Positions 27,001 to 38,705 of a stretch of 64,000 nt of DNA are shown one piece after another. This DNA comes from Ancylobacter sp. IITR112 (GTDB taxonomy: Bacteria > Pseudomonadota > Alphaproteobacteria > Rhizobiales > Xanthobacteraceae): contig NZ_JBGCUS010000001.1 in the NCBI RefSeq assembly GCF_041415945.1, positions 2,046,001-2,110,000 on the forward strand, in the 5' to 3' direction. A model generated the notes under the pieces. It was not told the origin of the DNA and did not search any database. It saw only the letters and a program-made list of their open reading frames with translations. The first letter of the stretch is position 1, and each line of letters starts with the position of its first letter. The position numbers were made by a program, and so were the translations under genes.

Positions 27001-27024
27001 ACCCGGCCGGCCTTCCGGCCGGGT
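27001..27024 (+). terminator. first of two tandem GC hairpins after proX
   Basis: Perfect 10-bp stem ACCCGGCCGG (27001-27010) / CCGGCCGGGT (27015-27024), loop CCTT. There is no T-tract directly after it, so it may assist the second hairpin rather than end transcription itself. Confidence 0.5.
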
Positions 27025-27036
27025 GAGCCTCCCCTG

Positions 27037-27069
27037 GGGCGGCCGGCCGGAAGGCCGGCCGCCCATTTT
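27037..27069 (+). terminator. second hairpin, probable proX operon terminator
   Basis: Perfect 12-bp stem GGGCGGCCGGCC (27037-27048) / GGCCGGCCGCCC (27053-27064), loop GGAA, followed by ATTTTGT. Its core GGCCGG is shared with the first hairpin, which suggests duplication. Confidence 0.75.
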
Positions 27070-27081
27070 GTCAGGCCGGCA

Positions 27082-27465
27082 TCAGGGGCACGGCTCCCAG
27101 AAGCCCTGGGTGCGCTGCGGATTGGTGTAGTACCAGCAGTAATTCGGCTGCGGCAGCGGGCCGGCCAGATTGGCGGCGGCCACGCCGGTGAGGAAGCCGA
27201 GCGCGGCACCGGCCGCGACCGCGCCGCCCGGCGGCCAATAGGGCTTCGGATTGACCACCACCACGCCGCCACCGCGCGGCACCGGGCCGTAATAGCGGCC
27301 GGGGCCGTAATAATGGCCGGGGCTCCGCCAGGCGCCTCCCCACGCCGCGCCGCAACCATGCGCGCCGCAGCCGGCCGCGCGCCAGGCGCTGGCCTCCTGC
27401 ACCGTGCCGATCAGGCCGACACCCGACAGCATCGCCAGCGCGGCGAGCATGCTCTTCTTCATCAT
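27082..27465 (-). CDS. small secreted Gly/Tyr/Pro-rich protein, function unknown
   Basis: A 127-residue protein. MMKKSMLAALAMLSGVGLIG begins a signal peptide ending near ASA (about residue 26). The mature part has GCGAHGCGAAWGGAW, repeated HYYGPGRYYGPVP, a hydrophobic alanine/glycine segment (AVAAGAALGFLTGVAAANL) and a C-terminal YCWYYTNPQRTQGFWEPC. Two cysteines near the end could pair. This layout (signal, GPxxY stretch, glycine-zipper-like helix, YCxS/PQ end) recurs in small rhizobial envelope proteins of unknown role. AGGAGGG precedes the start at 27465. It is divergent from the inverse-autotransporter gene. Confidence 0.75.
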   Translation of the reverse strand: MMKKSMLAALAMLSGVGLIGTVQEASAWRAAGCGAHGCGAAWGGAWRSPGHYYGPGRYYGPVPRGGGVVVVNPKPYWPPGGAVAAGAALGFLTGVAAANLAGPLPQPNYCWYYTNPQRTQGFWEPCP

Positions 27466-27744
27466 GACATGTCCCTCCTGAGGGTCCCCCACCGCTGCTG
27501 CCTCGCGCGCGGTGGATTCGAGGCGGTAATGGGACGCTTTTTATTCCCCTGCGGCAATAAGGGAGTTCCACCAAAGGGCGCCCAGCGTCGCCAATCGCCC
27601 CTTGATTGGAATGCGAACAATTCAAAATTACATTTATTTTCAATAACTTAGAGTCGTTAGTCGTTCATGGTGGCGAATATTGGTGCTATCGCACGCCCGG
27701 GTCGGAGTTCGGAAATACTCCGACACATTCCCAGGAGAGTGCAC

Positions 27745-29910
27745 ATGAGACGCGCCGTACTTCCCGTGATGTTCGCGGCCACGGTGAGTCTGCCGGCGGT
27801 AGCCGAACCACGGGGCATTTCCCCCGCTTCGGTGGAAGCCACGCTCGGCAGCGTTGGAAGCGAAGCCTTTGGCAGCTTTGATCTGTTCCTGCCCCTGCTG
27901 GGCGACAGCGACCGGCTGCTGTTCCTCGACGCCCGCGCCAGCTTCGGCAGCGAACAGGAGATCGAGCAGGGCTCGCTCGGCTTCGGCTATCGTTTCCGCC
28001 ACGACAATGGCTGGGTCTACGGGATCAACGGCTATTTCGACTATCTCAACAGCACCTATGACAACGACTTCACCCAGATTGGCCTTGGCGTCGAGGCGTT
28101 GAGCCAGGATTGGGAACTGCGCGCCAATGGCTATCTGCCCGTCGGCGATGTCGAGGCGGCGCTCGCCAGCGCCAATGCCGCGCTGATCGAAGCCGGGCGG
28201 CTGGTGTTCCGCGCCGGCGAGGAAACCGCGCTGCAGGGATTTGACGGCGAGATCGGCTATCGCCTGCCCTTCCTCTCACCGGACGATCTCACCCAGATCA
28301 AGCTGTTCGCCGGCGGCTACTGGTACACCGGCGAGGATGTGGAGGACGTGCCGGGCGTCTCCGCGCGGGTCGAGCTTTCCCGTGCCGGCCTTCCCGCCTT
28401 CGGCAATGGCTCGCGCCTCACCCTCATTGCCGGCCTGACCTATGACGAGCAGTACGACACGCAGGGCATCTTCCTCGCCCGGCTGCGCGTCCCGCTCGGC
28501 GACACGGCGGGCCAGGCGCCCTATGATCCGCTCTACCGCCGGGTCGAGCGCTCCGACGCCATCCGCACCCATGTCGGCGCCACCGGCGCGGCGGAAGCGG
28601 CGGTCTATGCCGAGACCGGCGCGGTGGCCGGGCGCGTGGTCGCCATCGGCGCGGGCGACGATGCCGGCACCATCAACGACCGTCTTGCGAGCGCGGGCAA
28701 TGGCGCGCTGGTGCTTGCCAGCGGCACGATCAATGTCGATTCCACCGTCTCGCTCGGTGCTGGCCAGTTCATGCTCGGCGGCGGCGGCGCACTTGCCGTG
28801 CGCGGCGCGGTGAGTGGCGGCACCGCCGTCTTCCGCAACGCCCTGCCGGCGGCGCGGCTCACCGGCACCGACCCGCTCGACGATGTCGTCTCGCTCGAAG
28901 GCGACCGCAGCGCGGTGGCGGCGCTTTCCATCCGTGGCGGCCGTTCCGGCGTGGTGGCGCAGGGCGTCTCCGGCATCGTGATGCGCGATCTCGACATCGC
29001 AGACACCCAGGAGCACGGCATCGCCCTCGACACGGTCGCCGGCGCCACGATCAGCGCCACCCGCATCCACGATCTCGCCTTCTGCGAGAACAACACCGAA
29101 TGCGAATGGTCGATCTTCGACCCGAATGTCGTGCGCAATGCCGGCATCGCCGCGCTCGCGGTGGAAGACCTCACCCTGCGCAATGTGGCGATGGAGAATG
29201 TCACCTACGGCCTCTTTGTCGGCAGCCGCTATGAGGAGATCGACTGGGAGAACACCATCACCGGCCAGAGCGGCAACCTCACCGTCGAGAACCTCTCCAT
29301 CGTCAACAGCCGCCGTGAGGGCATTCTGCTGGTTGGCGTCGACGGCGCGGCACTGCGCGGCATCGCCATCGACAATTCCGCCATGGACCGCTCCATGGAC
29401 CTGATCGTGCTGCAGAAGACGGCGCATGCCACGCTCGACGACCTCACCCTGAAGGGCGGCATCAACGGGCTGATGTTCGCCTCGTCCTTCAACTTGCCGG
29501 GCGAGACCACGGACATTGCCGTGAGCAATGCCTTCATCGAGGAGACCTACCGCGCCGGCATCTTCCTCAACCCGTCGAGCGACATCAGCTTCACCAATGT
29601 GACCATCTCGAACCCCGGCAGCTATGGCGTCTATTTCTATGGCGACGCCTATGGCTTCGCCGGCGGGCCGGTGACCGGGGTGAGCTTCACCGATGTCGAG
29701 GTGATCGCCAGCGGCAGTTCCGCCGTCTATGTCTCGGGTCCGATCCAGGACATTTCCGGCAATATCGCCACAACCGACGTGCCCGCCCCCTGCTCGGCCG
29801 ATGCCGGCCAATGGTCCGGCACCGAGCTGACGCAGACCGGCGGGCAGGTCTTCGCCATTGGCGGCGCCACGGTGCCGGCCGGCACGCTCTCCGCCTCCTG
29901 CGGCCTTTAG
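27745..29910 (+). CDS. inverse autotransporter-like barrel with parallel beta-helix passenger
   Basis: Surface protein of 721 residues. The signal peptide [20 protein letters not shown] ends near residue 20. Residues about 20-270 look like an inverse-autotransporter (intimin/invasin-type) barrel: [77 protein letters not shown] and [11 protein letters not shown] linker leads to a right-handed parallel beta-helix (about 320-680) with regular turns such as [40 protein letters not shown] and [20 protein letters not shown]. The start at 27745 has AGGAGA upstream; a longer frame from 27667 lacks a signal. It is monocistronic. Pectate-lyase-like folds often bind or cut polysaccharide; no catalytic residues are evident to me. 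Confidence 0.78.
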   Translation: MRRAVLPVMFAATVSLPAVAEPRGISPASVEATLGSVGSEAFGSFDLFLPLLGDSDRLLFLDARASFGSEQEIEQGSLGFGYRFRHDNGWVYGINGYFDYLNSTYDNDFTQIGLGVEALSQDWELRANGYLPVGDVEAALASANAALIEAGRLVFRAGEETALQGFDGEIGYRLPFLSPDDLTQIKLFAGGYWYTGEDVEDVPGVSARVELSRAGLPAFGNGSRLTLIAGLTYDEQYDTQGIFLARLRVPLGDTAGQAPYDPLYRRVERSDAIRTHVGATGAAEAAVYAETGAVAGRVVAIGAGDDAGTINDRLASAGNGALVLASGTINVDSTVSLGAGQFMLGGGGALAVRGAVSGGTAVFRNALPAARLTGTDPLDDVVSLEGDRSAVAALSIRGGRSGVVAQGVSGIVMRDLDIADTQEHGIALDTVAGATISATRIHDLAFCENNTECEWSIFDPNVVRNAGIAALAVEDLTLRNVAMENVTYGLFVGSRYEEIDWENTITGQSGNLTVENLSIVNSRREGILLVGVDGAALRGIAIDNSAMDRSMDLIVLQKTAHATLDDLTLKGGINGLMFASSFNLPGETTDIAVSNAFIEETYRAGIFLNPSSDISFTNVTISNPGSYGVYFYGDAYGFAGGPVTGVSFTDVEVIASGSSAVYVSGPIQDISGNIATTDVPAPCSADAGQWSGTELTQTGGQVFAIGGATVPAGTLSASCGL

Positions 29911-29987
29911 GCCCCACGCGGGCCGGGACGGCATTGCCGCCCCGGCCCCATGATGCTACGCCCCGGCAAACAGCCGGAGCCCCCGCC

Positions 29988-30674
29988 ATGATCACTCGCC
30001 CGCTGATCCTCTCCCCCTCCATCCTCGCCTGCGACTTCGCCCGCTTCGGCGAGGAAGTGCGCGCGGTCGATGCCGCCGGTGCCGACTGGATCCATATCGA
30101 CGTGATGGACGGGCATTTCGTGCCCAACATCTCCTTCGGTCCTGACGTGGTGAAGGCGGTGCGTCCCTATTCCGACAAGCCCTTCGACGTGCATCTGATG
30201 ATCGCGCCGGCCGACCCCTATCTCGAAGCCTTCGCCAAGGCGGGCGCGGACCACATCACCGTTCATGCCGAAGCCGGCCCGCATCTGCACCGCTCGCTGC
30301 AGGCGATCCGTGCGCTGGGCAAGAAGGCCGGCGTCGCGCTCAACCCCGCCACCCCGGCGAACGCGGTGGAGCATGTGCTCGATCTCATCGACGTGATCAT
30401 CGTCATGACGGTGAACCCCGGCTTTGGCGGCCAGGCCTTCATCCCCTCGGTCATGGACAAGGTGGTGCAGCTTTCAGCCATGGTCGGCGAGCGGCCGATC
30501 CATATCGAGATCGACGGCGGCGTGACCAAGGATACCGCCGCCGCCTGCATCAAGGCCGGCGCCAATGCGCTGGTCGCCGGCTCCGCCGTGTTCAAGGGCG
30601 GCGCGGACGCCTATGCCGGCAATATCGACGCCATCCGCAGCGCCGCCCTGCGCGCGCGGGGCGAACTGGTGTAG
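29988..30674 (+). CDS. rpe: ribulose-phosphate 3-epimerase
   Basis: Cytoplasmic TIM-barrel enzyme of 228 residues interconverting ribulose 5-phosphate and xylulose 5-phosphate in the pentose phosphate and Calvin pathways. It shows [17 protein letters not shown], the metal-binding [32 protein letters not shown] and IEIDGGV, including the two catalytic Asp residues. The ATG at 29988 gives the usual length. The gene is about 80 bp upstream of purB on the same strand. Confidence 0.95.
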   Translation: MITRPLILSPSILACDFARFGEEVRAVDAAGADWIHIDVMDGHFVPNISFGPDVVKAVRPYSDKPFDVHLMIAPADPYLEAFAKAGADHITVHAEAGPHLHRSLQAIRALGKKAGVALNPATPANAVEHVLDLIDVIIVMTVNPGFGGQAFIPSVMDKVVQLSAMVGERPIHIEIDGGVTKDTAAACIKAGANALVAGSAVFKGGADAYAGNIDAIRSAALRARGELV

Positions 30675-30759
30675 GGCGTCAGGCGGGGGCGCCGTTTGTC
30701 GTCCCTGCGCCTTTCTGCTAGAGCGCGGGCAATCCTGTCGCTGCCGAAAGAGACCGCCC

Positions 30760-32067
30760 GTGATCCCGCGCTATACACGCCCCGAAATGGCTGCCATCTG
30801 GGAGCCGCAGACCCGCTTCCGCATCTGGTTCGAGATCGAGGCGCACGCCACCGACGCGCTGGCGGAAATCGGCGTGGTGCCGAAGGAAGCGGCGGCCAAG
30901 ATCTGGGAAATGGCGAAGGACGCGACCTTCGATGTCGAACGCATCGACGAGATCGAGGCCGTCACCAAGCATGACGTCATCGCCTTTCTGACCCATCTGG
31001 CCGAGATTGTCGGCCCGGAAGCGCGCTTCGTGCATCAGGGCATGACTTCGTCGGACGTGCTCGACACCTGCCTGTCGGTGCAGTTGGTGCGCGCCGCCGA
31101 TATCCTGATCAAGGATGTGGACCGGCTGCTGGCGGCGCTGGAAGCCCGCGCTTTCGAGCACAAGCTCACCCCCACCATCGGCCGCTCGCACGGCATCCAT
31201 GCCGAGCCGACCACCTTCGGCCTCAAGCTCGCCCAGGCCCATGCCGAGTTCCAGCGCAACCGCGCCCGCCTCGTCGCCGCGCGCGAGGAAGTCGCCACCT
31301 GCGCCATCTCCGGCGCGGTCGGCACCTTCGCGCAGATCGACCCGCGGGTGGAGGAACATGTCGCGGCGAAGATGGGGCTGACCGTCGAGCCGGTCTCCAC
31401 CCAGGTGATCCCGCGCGACCGCCACGCCGCCTATTTCGCCGCGCTCGGCGTTGTCGCCTCCTCGATGGAGCGGGTGGCGATCGAGATCCGCCATTTGCAG
31501 CGCACCGAGGTTCTGGAAGCCGAGGAGTTCTTCTCCGCCGGCCAGAAGGGCTCCTCGGCCATGCCGCACAAGCGCAACCCGGTGCTGACCGAGAACATCA
31601 CCGGCCTCGCCCGCCTCGTGCGCGGCATGGTCACCCCGGCGCTGGAGAATGTGGCGCTGTGGCACGAGCGGGATATTTCCCACTCCTCGGTGGAGCGGAT
31701 GATCGGCCCGGATGCCACCGTCACGCTCGATTTCGCGCTGAACCGGCTGGCCGGCGTGATCGAGAAGCTGGTGGTCTATCCCGAGAACATGCAGAAGAAT
31801 CTCGATCGGCTCGGCGGGCTGGTGCATTCCCAGCGCGTGCTGCTGGCGCTGACCCAGAAGGGCGCCAGCCGCGAGGACGCCTATCGCCTCGTGCAGCGCA
31901 ACGCCATGCCGGTCTGGCGCGGCGAAGGCGAGTTCCAGAAGCTGCTGAACGCCGACCCCGAGGTGCGTCAGTATCTGTCGGAAGAGGAGATCGCCGAGAA
32001 ATTCGACCTCGGCTACCACCTCAAGCATGTCGACACGATCTTCCAGCGGGTATTCGGCCGGAGCTGA
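30760..32067 (+). CDS. purB: adenylosuccinate lyase
   Basis: Cytoplasmic fumarase-superfamily enzyme, 435 residues, catalysing two fumarate-releasing steps of purine synthesis (SAICAR to AICAR, and adenylosuccinate to AMP). It has HDVIAFLTHLAE, MTSSDVLDTCLSVQL, the catalytic-His segment GRSHGIHAEPTTFGLK and the signature loop GSSAMPHKRNP. The start is GTG at 30760 (VIPRYTRPEMAAIW), which matches the conserved N terminus of the family; upstream in-frame sequence is not family-like. A terminator follows at 32093. Confidence 0.95.
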   Translation: MIPRYTRPEMAAIWEPQTRFRIWFEIEAHATDALAEIGVVPKEAAAKIWEMAKDATFDVERIDEIEAVTKHDVIAFLTHLAEIVGPEARFVHQGMTSSDVLDTCLSVQLVRAADILIKDVDRLLAALEARAFEHKLTPTIGRSHGIHAEPTTFGLKLAQAHAEFQRNRARLVAAREEVATCAISGAVGTFAQIDPRVEEHVAAKMGLTVEPVSTQVIPRDRHAAYFAALGVVASSMERVAIEIRHLQRTEVLEAEEFFSAGQKGSSAMPHKRNPVLTENITGLARLVRGMVTPALENVALWHERDISHSSVERMIGPDATVTLDFALNRLAGVIEKLVVYPENMQKNLDRLGGLVHSQRVLLALTQKGASREDAYRLVQRNAMPVWRGEGEFQKLLNADPEVRQYLSEEEIAEKFDLGYHLKHVDTIFQRVFGRS

Positions 32068-32092
32068 GAGCGACCGCGCATTCATATAGAAA

Positions 32093-32124
32093 AGAGGCCG
32101 GGTCTCCCCGGCCTCTGTCGTTTT
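32093..32124. terminator. terminator between purB and the convergent SH3 gene
   Basis: Perfect 10-bp stem AGAGGCCGGG (32093-32102) / CCCGGCCTCT (32107-32116), loop TCTC, then GTCGTTTT. On the minus strand the stem is followed by TTTCTAT, so it may serve both genes. Confidence 0.78.
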
Positions 32125-32143
32125 GAAGAACGATGCGGGGCGC

Positions 32144-32812
32144 TCAGCGCCAGCCGCCGCGCCCGCCGCCGCCAAAGCCGCCGCCGCGCACGATCATCGG
32201 GCGCCCGCCCATGCCGGGACGACCGCCCCAGCCGGGCCGTCCACCCCAGCCCGGACGGCCAGGACGCGGGCCGGCCCAACCCGGACGGCCGGGCCTCGGC
32301 CCCCAGCCCGGACGCGGACCCCAGCCGGGACGCGGGCCCCAGCCGGGACGCGGGCCCCAACCCGGGCGCGGGCCCCAGCCGGGGCGGCCCCACCATACCG
32401 GGCGCGGACGCCAGCCCGGACCGTACCAGCCCCAGCCGGGGCCGGGCCCATAATAACCGCCGCCCCAGCCCGGGCCCCAGGCCGAGCCCGCCACCGCGCC
32501 CAGCGCGAAAGCCCCGACGCCCAGGGCGACATCGTTCTCGACATAGCCGGGATTGACCACCACCGTCTGGCCGCCGCCGGCGAGATAACTGGCGCTCACC
32601 CAGCCGCCGGCCGCCTGGCACCAATTGCCCCGGCAGGCGCCGACATTCACCCGCGTGCCGCCCGGCAGCGTGCCGATGACGCGGTAATTGGTGCCAGGGC
32701 CGGAGCGTATATTGAGATCGCGCGTCACCACCGCCGCCGAGGCGGCCGTGAATGCCGCCCCGCCGACCAGCAGGCCGGCCGCCAGAGCCAGCGCCTTCAT
32801 GATTTTCTGCAT
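32144..32812 (-). CDS. secreted SH3-domain protein with GPRPGW repeats
   Basis: A 222-residue exported protein. The signal peptide MQKIMKALALAAGLLVGGAA runs to about ASA (residue 26). Residues 27-78 form a bacterial SH3 domain (DLNIRSGPGTNYRVIGTLPG, GNWCQAAGGWVSASYL) with a probable disulfide pair, usually a cell-wall-binding unit. A hydrophobic Gly/Ala patch (VALGVGAFALGAVAGSAW) follows, then a long Gly/Pro/Trp/Arg tail with tandem RPGWGP hexapeptides. The mature protein probably sits in the periplasm on peptidoglycan; function unknown. The start at 32812 has GGGAGG upstream on its strand. Confidence 0.8.
   Translation of the reverse strand: MQKIMKALALAAGLLVGGAAFTAASAAVVTRDLNIRSGPGTNYRVIGTLPGGTRVNVGACRGNWCQAAGGWVSASYLAGGGQTVVVNPGYVENDVALGVGAFALGAVAGSAWGPGWGGGYYGPGPGWGWYGPGWRPRPVWWGRPGWGPRPGWGPRPGWGPRPGWGPRPGWGPRPGRPGWAGPRPGRPGWGGRPGWGGRPGMGGRPMIVRGGGFGGGGRGGWR
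32301..32390. repeat. 18-bp tandem repeats inside the SH3-protein gene
   Basis: Near-identical 18-base units, plus-strand form CCCCAGCCGGGACGCGGG, start at 32301, 32319, 32337, 32355 and (partial) 32373. They encode the RPGWGP hexapeptides and keep the frame when units are gained or lost. Confidence 0.8.
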
Positions 32813-33077
32813 GTGAACCTCCCTGCGGGAGCGTCCGGCACATGTTTCCGGCGGACCCGCTCGCTATCCATCTTCGGTAGCAATCGAATCCGGCGAAATT
32901 GGTTGCATTACCTAAATGGAATGCCGTCAGCCGGGGATGGGGGCCGGCAGGCCGCGCGGCCTTCATTGCCCCCTGCCGTGCCCTGCCCCCGCGACAGGAC
33001 AGCCGGCCCACGCCTCCGGGCGCGACCGCCCGGGCATCGCCCCGTGGGGGCGGGCGAAGGGCCGCGGGCGAAGGGCC

Positions 33078-33401
33078 TCAGCCCTCCTGCTTCAGCGTCG
33101 CGATCGCCTCGGCGAGCAGTTCGTCCATGGTGCGGCGGATACGGTGCTCGGACACGTCGAGGCCCTTGGCGTCGAAATCCGCCTTCAGCTTGCGGTAGAC
33201 ATCCTCGTCGCCGGCCTCTTCAAGGTCCGCCGCCACGACGGTGCCGGCATAGGCGTTCGCCTCCTCGCCGGCGAGGCCGAGCTTCTCGGCCGCCCACAGG
33301 CCCAGCGCCTTGTTGCGGCGGGCCAGCGCCTTGAAGCGCAGATTCTGGTCGTGGGCGTACTTGGCCTCGAACGCGTCTTCGCGGTTGTCGAACGTGCTCA
33401 T
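33078..33401 (-). CDS. DUF1476 protein, zeta-type inhibitor subunit of F1Fo-ATPase
   Basis: A 107-residue helical protein, MSTFDNREDAFEAKYAHDQN at the N terminus, then FKALARRNKALGLWAAEKLG, DVYRKLKADFDAKG and a helical tail. This is DUF1476, whose Paracoccus member (zeta subunit) inhibits ATP hydrolysis by F1Fo-ATP synthase with an N-terminal inhibitory helix. In Hyphomicrobiales it is typically divergent from purC, exactly as here. Start at 33401 is supported by family length. Confidence 0.9.
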   Translation of the reverse strand: MSTFDNREDAFEAKYAHDQNLRFKALARRNKALGLWAAEKLGLAGEEANAYAGTVVAADLEEAGDEDVYRKLKADFDAKGLDVSEHRIRRTMDELLAEAIATLKQEG

Positions 33402-33766
33402 CTGGTCGCCCCGTGTGGTAGGAAAAGCGCGGCTTGATTATCGCGACCCTGCACCCAAATCAACGCCCGGCACCATTGCGGAGATCACCTAGGGCAATGT
33501 GACGCTCATCCCGAAGGCGGGCGCGGCTGCCCCGCGCCACTTGCCGGTGGATGGCGCCGCCCCGCCGCTGCAATGCGGCGCCAAAGCTGCGGCGGCGTTT
33601 GTATCCGCCCCCCCGATGCGATAGTGTCGGCCGCGAGGGTGCCCGCGCCATGCGAGACGAATCGTCAGAGCGCGGAGAGTTCGCGCAGACGCGGCGCCCC
33701 CAGCCGTGAACCCGGAACCGGAGCCCCGGCATCCTAATGGACTTCCTCAACCGACGGTACCCACCC
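33402..33766. other. 365-bp divergent intergenic region (DUF1476 / purC)
   Basis: I see no credible gene here. It must contain both divergent promoters. Small open frames across it are Arg-rich and of shadow type. No riboswitch-like fold or clear operator was recognised. Confidence 0.3.
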
Positions 33767-34546
33767 ATGAGCCGCCGCCGCCGCATTTATGAAGGTAAGG
33801 CGAAGGTCCTCTATGAAGGCCCTGAGCCCGGCACACTGATCCAGCACTTCAAGGACGACGCCACCGCCTTCAACAACAAGAAGCACGACGTCATCGACGG
33901 CAAAGGCGTGCTGAACAACCGCATCTCGGAATATGTCTTCCTCAAGCTGAACGAGATCGGCGTCCCCACGCATTTCATCAAGCGGCTGAACATGCGCGAG
34001 CAGCTCATCCGCGAGGTCGAGATCATCCCGCTCGAAGTCGTGGTGCGCAACGTCGCCGCCGGCTCGCTGTCGACCCGCCTCGGCATCGAGGAAGGCACGC
34101 AGCTTCCGCGCTCGATCATCGAGTTCTATTACAAGAACGACGCGCTCAACGATCCGCTGGTTTCCGAAGAGCACATCACCGCCTTTGGCTGGGCCACCAC
34201 CCAGGAAATCGACGACATCATCGCCCTGGCGATCCGCGTCAACGATTTCCTGTCCGGCCTCTTCCTCGGCGTCGGCATCCGTCTCGTCGACTTCAAGATG
34301 GAATGCGGCCGCCTGTGGGAAGGCGACATGATGCGCATCGTCGTCGCCGACGAGATCAGCCCGGATTCCTGCCGGCTGTGGGACATCAAGTCGAACGACA
34401 AGCTCGACAAGGACCGCTTCCGCCGCGACATGGGCGGGCTGGTGGAGGCCTATTCCGAGGTCGCCCGCCGCCTCGGCATCATGACCGAGAATGAGCGCAT
34501 TCAGCCGGGTGGCCCGGTACTGGTGAAATCCGAGCCCGACGAGTGA
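33767..34546 (+). CDS. purC: phosphoribosylaminoimidazole-succinocarboxamide synthase
   Basis: SAICAR synthase, 259 residues, joins CAIR and aspartate with ATP in purine synthesis. It opens [20 protein letters not shown] and has [32 protein letters not shown] and [14 protein letters not shown], the SAICAR synthase signatures. The ATG at 33767 matches the conserved start ([10 protein letters not shown]); an in-frame ATG ten codons upstream is less likely. It leads the purine cluster, followed by a hairpin and purS. Confidence 0.95.
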   Translation: MSRRRRIYEGKAKVLYEGPEPGTLIQHFKDDATAFNNKKHDVIDGKGVLNNRISEYVFLKLNEIGVPTHFIKRLNMREQLIREVEIIPLEVVVRNVAAGSLSTRLGIEEGTQLPRSIIEFYYKNDALNDPLVSEEHITAFGWATTQEIDDIIALAIRVNDFLSGLFLGVGIRLVDFKMECGRLWEGDMMRIVVADEISPDSCRLWDIKSNDKLDKDRFRRDMGGLVEAYSEVARRLGIMTENERIQPGGPVLVKSEPDE

Positions 34547-34627
34547 CCATGCCGGATGCGGAATGTCCTGCCCTCGGGTCAGCCATTCCGCATTCGAGCA
34601 TTGAGCCGTTCGCGGCCAGATGGTAGG

Positions 34628-34657
34628 CGGGGGCCTCAAAGCCCCCGTTTCTGTTTT
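34628..34657 (+). terminator. terminator/attenuator between purC and purS
   Basis: Seven-bp stem CGGGGGC (34628-34634) / GCCCCCG (34641-34647) followed by TTTCTGTTTTT. Upstream lies a separate 10-bp inverted repeat, ATGCGGAATG (34556-34565) / CATTCCGCAT (34584-34593), directly after the purC stop. Confidence 0.6.
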
Positions 34658-34696
34658 TCGGTGCTTCTGTCGCACGAACCTCCCCGAGAGTGATCC

Positions 34697-34939
34697 ATGA
34701 AGGCGCGCGTCCTCGTCACCCTGAAATCCGCCGTGCTCGACCCGCAGGGCAAGGCCATCGAGGGCGCCCTGCGCTCGCTCGGCGTTCCCGGCGTCTCCAG
34801 CGTCCGCCAGGGCAAGGTCTTCGATGTCGAGCTGGAAACCGGCGATGCCGCCAAGGCCGAGGCGACGCTGAAGGACGCCTGCGAGAAGCTGCTCGCCAAT
34901 ACGGTGATCGAATCCTACCGCATCGAACTGGTGGGCTGA
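34697..34939 (+). CDS. purS: phosphoribosylformylglycinamidine synthase subunit PurS
   Basis: An 80-residue protein, MKARVLVTLKSAVLDPQGKA then LRSLGVPGVSSVRQGKVFDV, the PurS hallmark. It is the small bridging subunit of the three-part FGAM synthase and is thought to help channel ammonia from PurQ to PurL. Start at 34697 follows GAGAG; purQ begins five bases after its stop. Confidence 0.95.
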   Translation: MKARVLVTLKSAVLDPQGKAIEGALRSLGVPGVSSVRQGKVFDVELETGDAAKAEATLKDACEKLLANTVIESYRIELVG

Positions 34940-34944
34940 CGCCG

Positions 34945-35643
34945 ATGAAAGCCGCCGTCCTCGTTTTCCCCGGCTCCAACCGCGAGGGCGACGTTGCACG
35001 CGCCCTGGAACTGGTTTCGGGCGTCAAGCCGGCCATGGTCTGGCACGCCGACACCGCCCTGCCCGCCGGCACCGACCTTGTCGTGCTGCCGGGCGGCTTC
35101 TCCTATGGCGACTATCTGCGCTGCGGCGCCATCGCCGCCCGCGCCGCCATCATGGAGGCGGTGCGCGCCCATGCCGCCCGCGGCGGGCTGGTGCTCGGCA
35201 TCTGCAACGGCTTCCAGATTCTGTGCGAGAGCGGGCTGCTGCCGGGCGTGCTGGTGCGCAATGCCCGGCTGCGCTTCATCTGCCGCGAGGCGCTGCTGAA
35301 GGTGGAGCGCAACGACACCCCCTTCACCCGCCGCTACGCGCGCGGCGCCATCGTGCGCTTCCCCGTCGCCCATGGCGAGGGCAACTACACCGCCGACGCC
35401 ACCACGCTGAAGAAGCTGGAGGATGAGGGCCGGGTGCTGTTCCGCTATGTCATGCCCGACGGCCACCGCGACGACGCGCAGGTGCTGAACGGCGCCGCCA
35501 ATTCCATCGCCGGCATCGTCTCCGAGAAGCTCAACGTGCTCGGGCTGATGCCGCACCCGGAAAACCATGTGGACCCGCAGGTCGGCCCGACCGACGGGCG
35601 CGCTTTGTTCGAGAGCCTCGTCGGCGTGCTGGAGAAGGCGTGA
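34945..35643 (+). CDS. purQ: phosphoribosylformylglycinamidine synthase subunit PurQ
   Basis: Glutaminase subunit, 232 residues, class I amidotransferase fold. It begins MKAAVLVFPGSNREGD; the nucleophile cysteine is in LVLGICNGFQIL and the His/Glu pair in LMPHPENHVDP. It releases ammonia from glutamine for PurL. ATG at 34945 follows purS closely, consistent with coupling. purL follows 50 bases later. Confidence 0.95.
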   Translation: MKAAVLVFPGSNREGDVARALELVSGVKPAMVWHADTALPAGTDLVVLPGGFSYGDYLRCGAIAARAAIMEAVRAHAARGGLVLGICNGFQILCESGLLPGVLVRNARLRFICREALLKVERNDTPFTRRYARGAIVRFPVAHGEGNYTADATTLKKLEDEGRVLFRYVMPDGHRDDAQVLNGAANSIAGIVSEKLNVLGLMPHPENHVDPQVGPTDGRALFESLVGVLEKA

Positions 35644-35693
35644 CCCCGCCTGCCCCGCCCTGCCCGACCGCGTAACGGAATGACGGCCTTCAC

Positions 35694-37907
<2,214 letters not shown>

Positions 37908-37920
37908 GGGAGCCTGTCTG

Positions 37921-38154
37921 ATGGCGATGGAAGCGGCGGAAATCGAGCGCCTCATCAAGGAAGGGCTGCCGGACGCCTCGGTCGAGATTCGCGATCTCGC
38001 CGGCGACGGCAATCACTATGCTGCGACCGTGATCGCCGAGAGCTTTCGCGGCAAGAGCCGCGTGCAGCAGCATCAGATGGTCTATGCCACGCTGAAGGGC
38101 CAGATGGGCGGCGTGTTGCACGCCCTCGCGCTTCAGACCAATGTACCCGACTGA
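37921..38154 (+). CDS. BolA family protein
   Basis: A 77-residue BolA-fold protein: IERLIKEGLPDASVEIRDLA, GDGNHYAATVIAESFRGKSR and QQHQMVYATL, with the histidines used to hold a [2Fe-2S] cluster shared with a monothiol glutaredoxin. It starts 13 bases after purL. The next gene is the CGFS glutaredoxin partner, an arrangement that strongly supports the joint role in iron-sulfur handling or iron sensing. Confidence 0.93.
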   Translation: MAMEAAEIERLIKEGLPDASVEIRDLAGDGNHYAATVIAESFRGKSRVQQHQMVYATLKGQMGGVLHALALQTNVPD

Positions 38155-38229
38155 TCAAAGCGGCCGGCGCGCCTAGCCCGCGCCGCCCGACACCCTCTCG
38201 GCAAGCCCGCAAGGGCGAAAGGCAATGTG

Positions 38230-38568
<339 letters not shown>

Positions 38569-38598
38569 GCTTCGCAGTCGGCCGAACCTCGTCTCTGC

Positions 38599-38625
38599 AA
38601 AGCCGCCCTTCGGGGCGGCTTTTTG
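38599..38625 (+). terminator. terminator after grxD
   Basis: Perfect 10-bp stem AAAGCCGCCC (38599-38608) / GGGCGGCTTT (38613-38622) with a stable TTCG loop and T5 run. Confidence 0.88.
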
Positions 38626-38654
38626 CTGCGGCCATCGCCTGCGCCCGCCAACAA

Positions 38655-38680
38655 AAAAGCCGCCCCATCGGGCGGCTTTT
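38655..38680 (-). terminator. terminator of rpsD, usable from both sides
   Basis: Stem GCCGCCC (38659-38665) / GGGCGGC (38670-38676) flanked by A6 on the left and T4 on the right; read on the minus strand it ends in T6, right after the rpsD stop. It shares the GCCGCCC stem with the adjacent grxD terminator. Confidence 0.82.
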
Positions 38681-38705
38681 CCGTGTCTCGCGATCCGGGG
38701 AAGGA

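Noticed and set aside
33460..33786. 108-codon minus-strand frame upstream of purC
   Set aside because: Arg-rich composition, overlaps the purC start, no ribosome site and no family resemblance.
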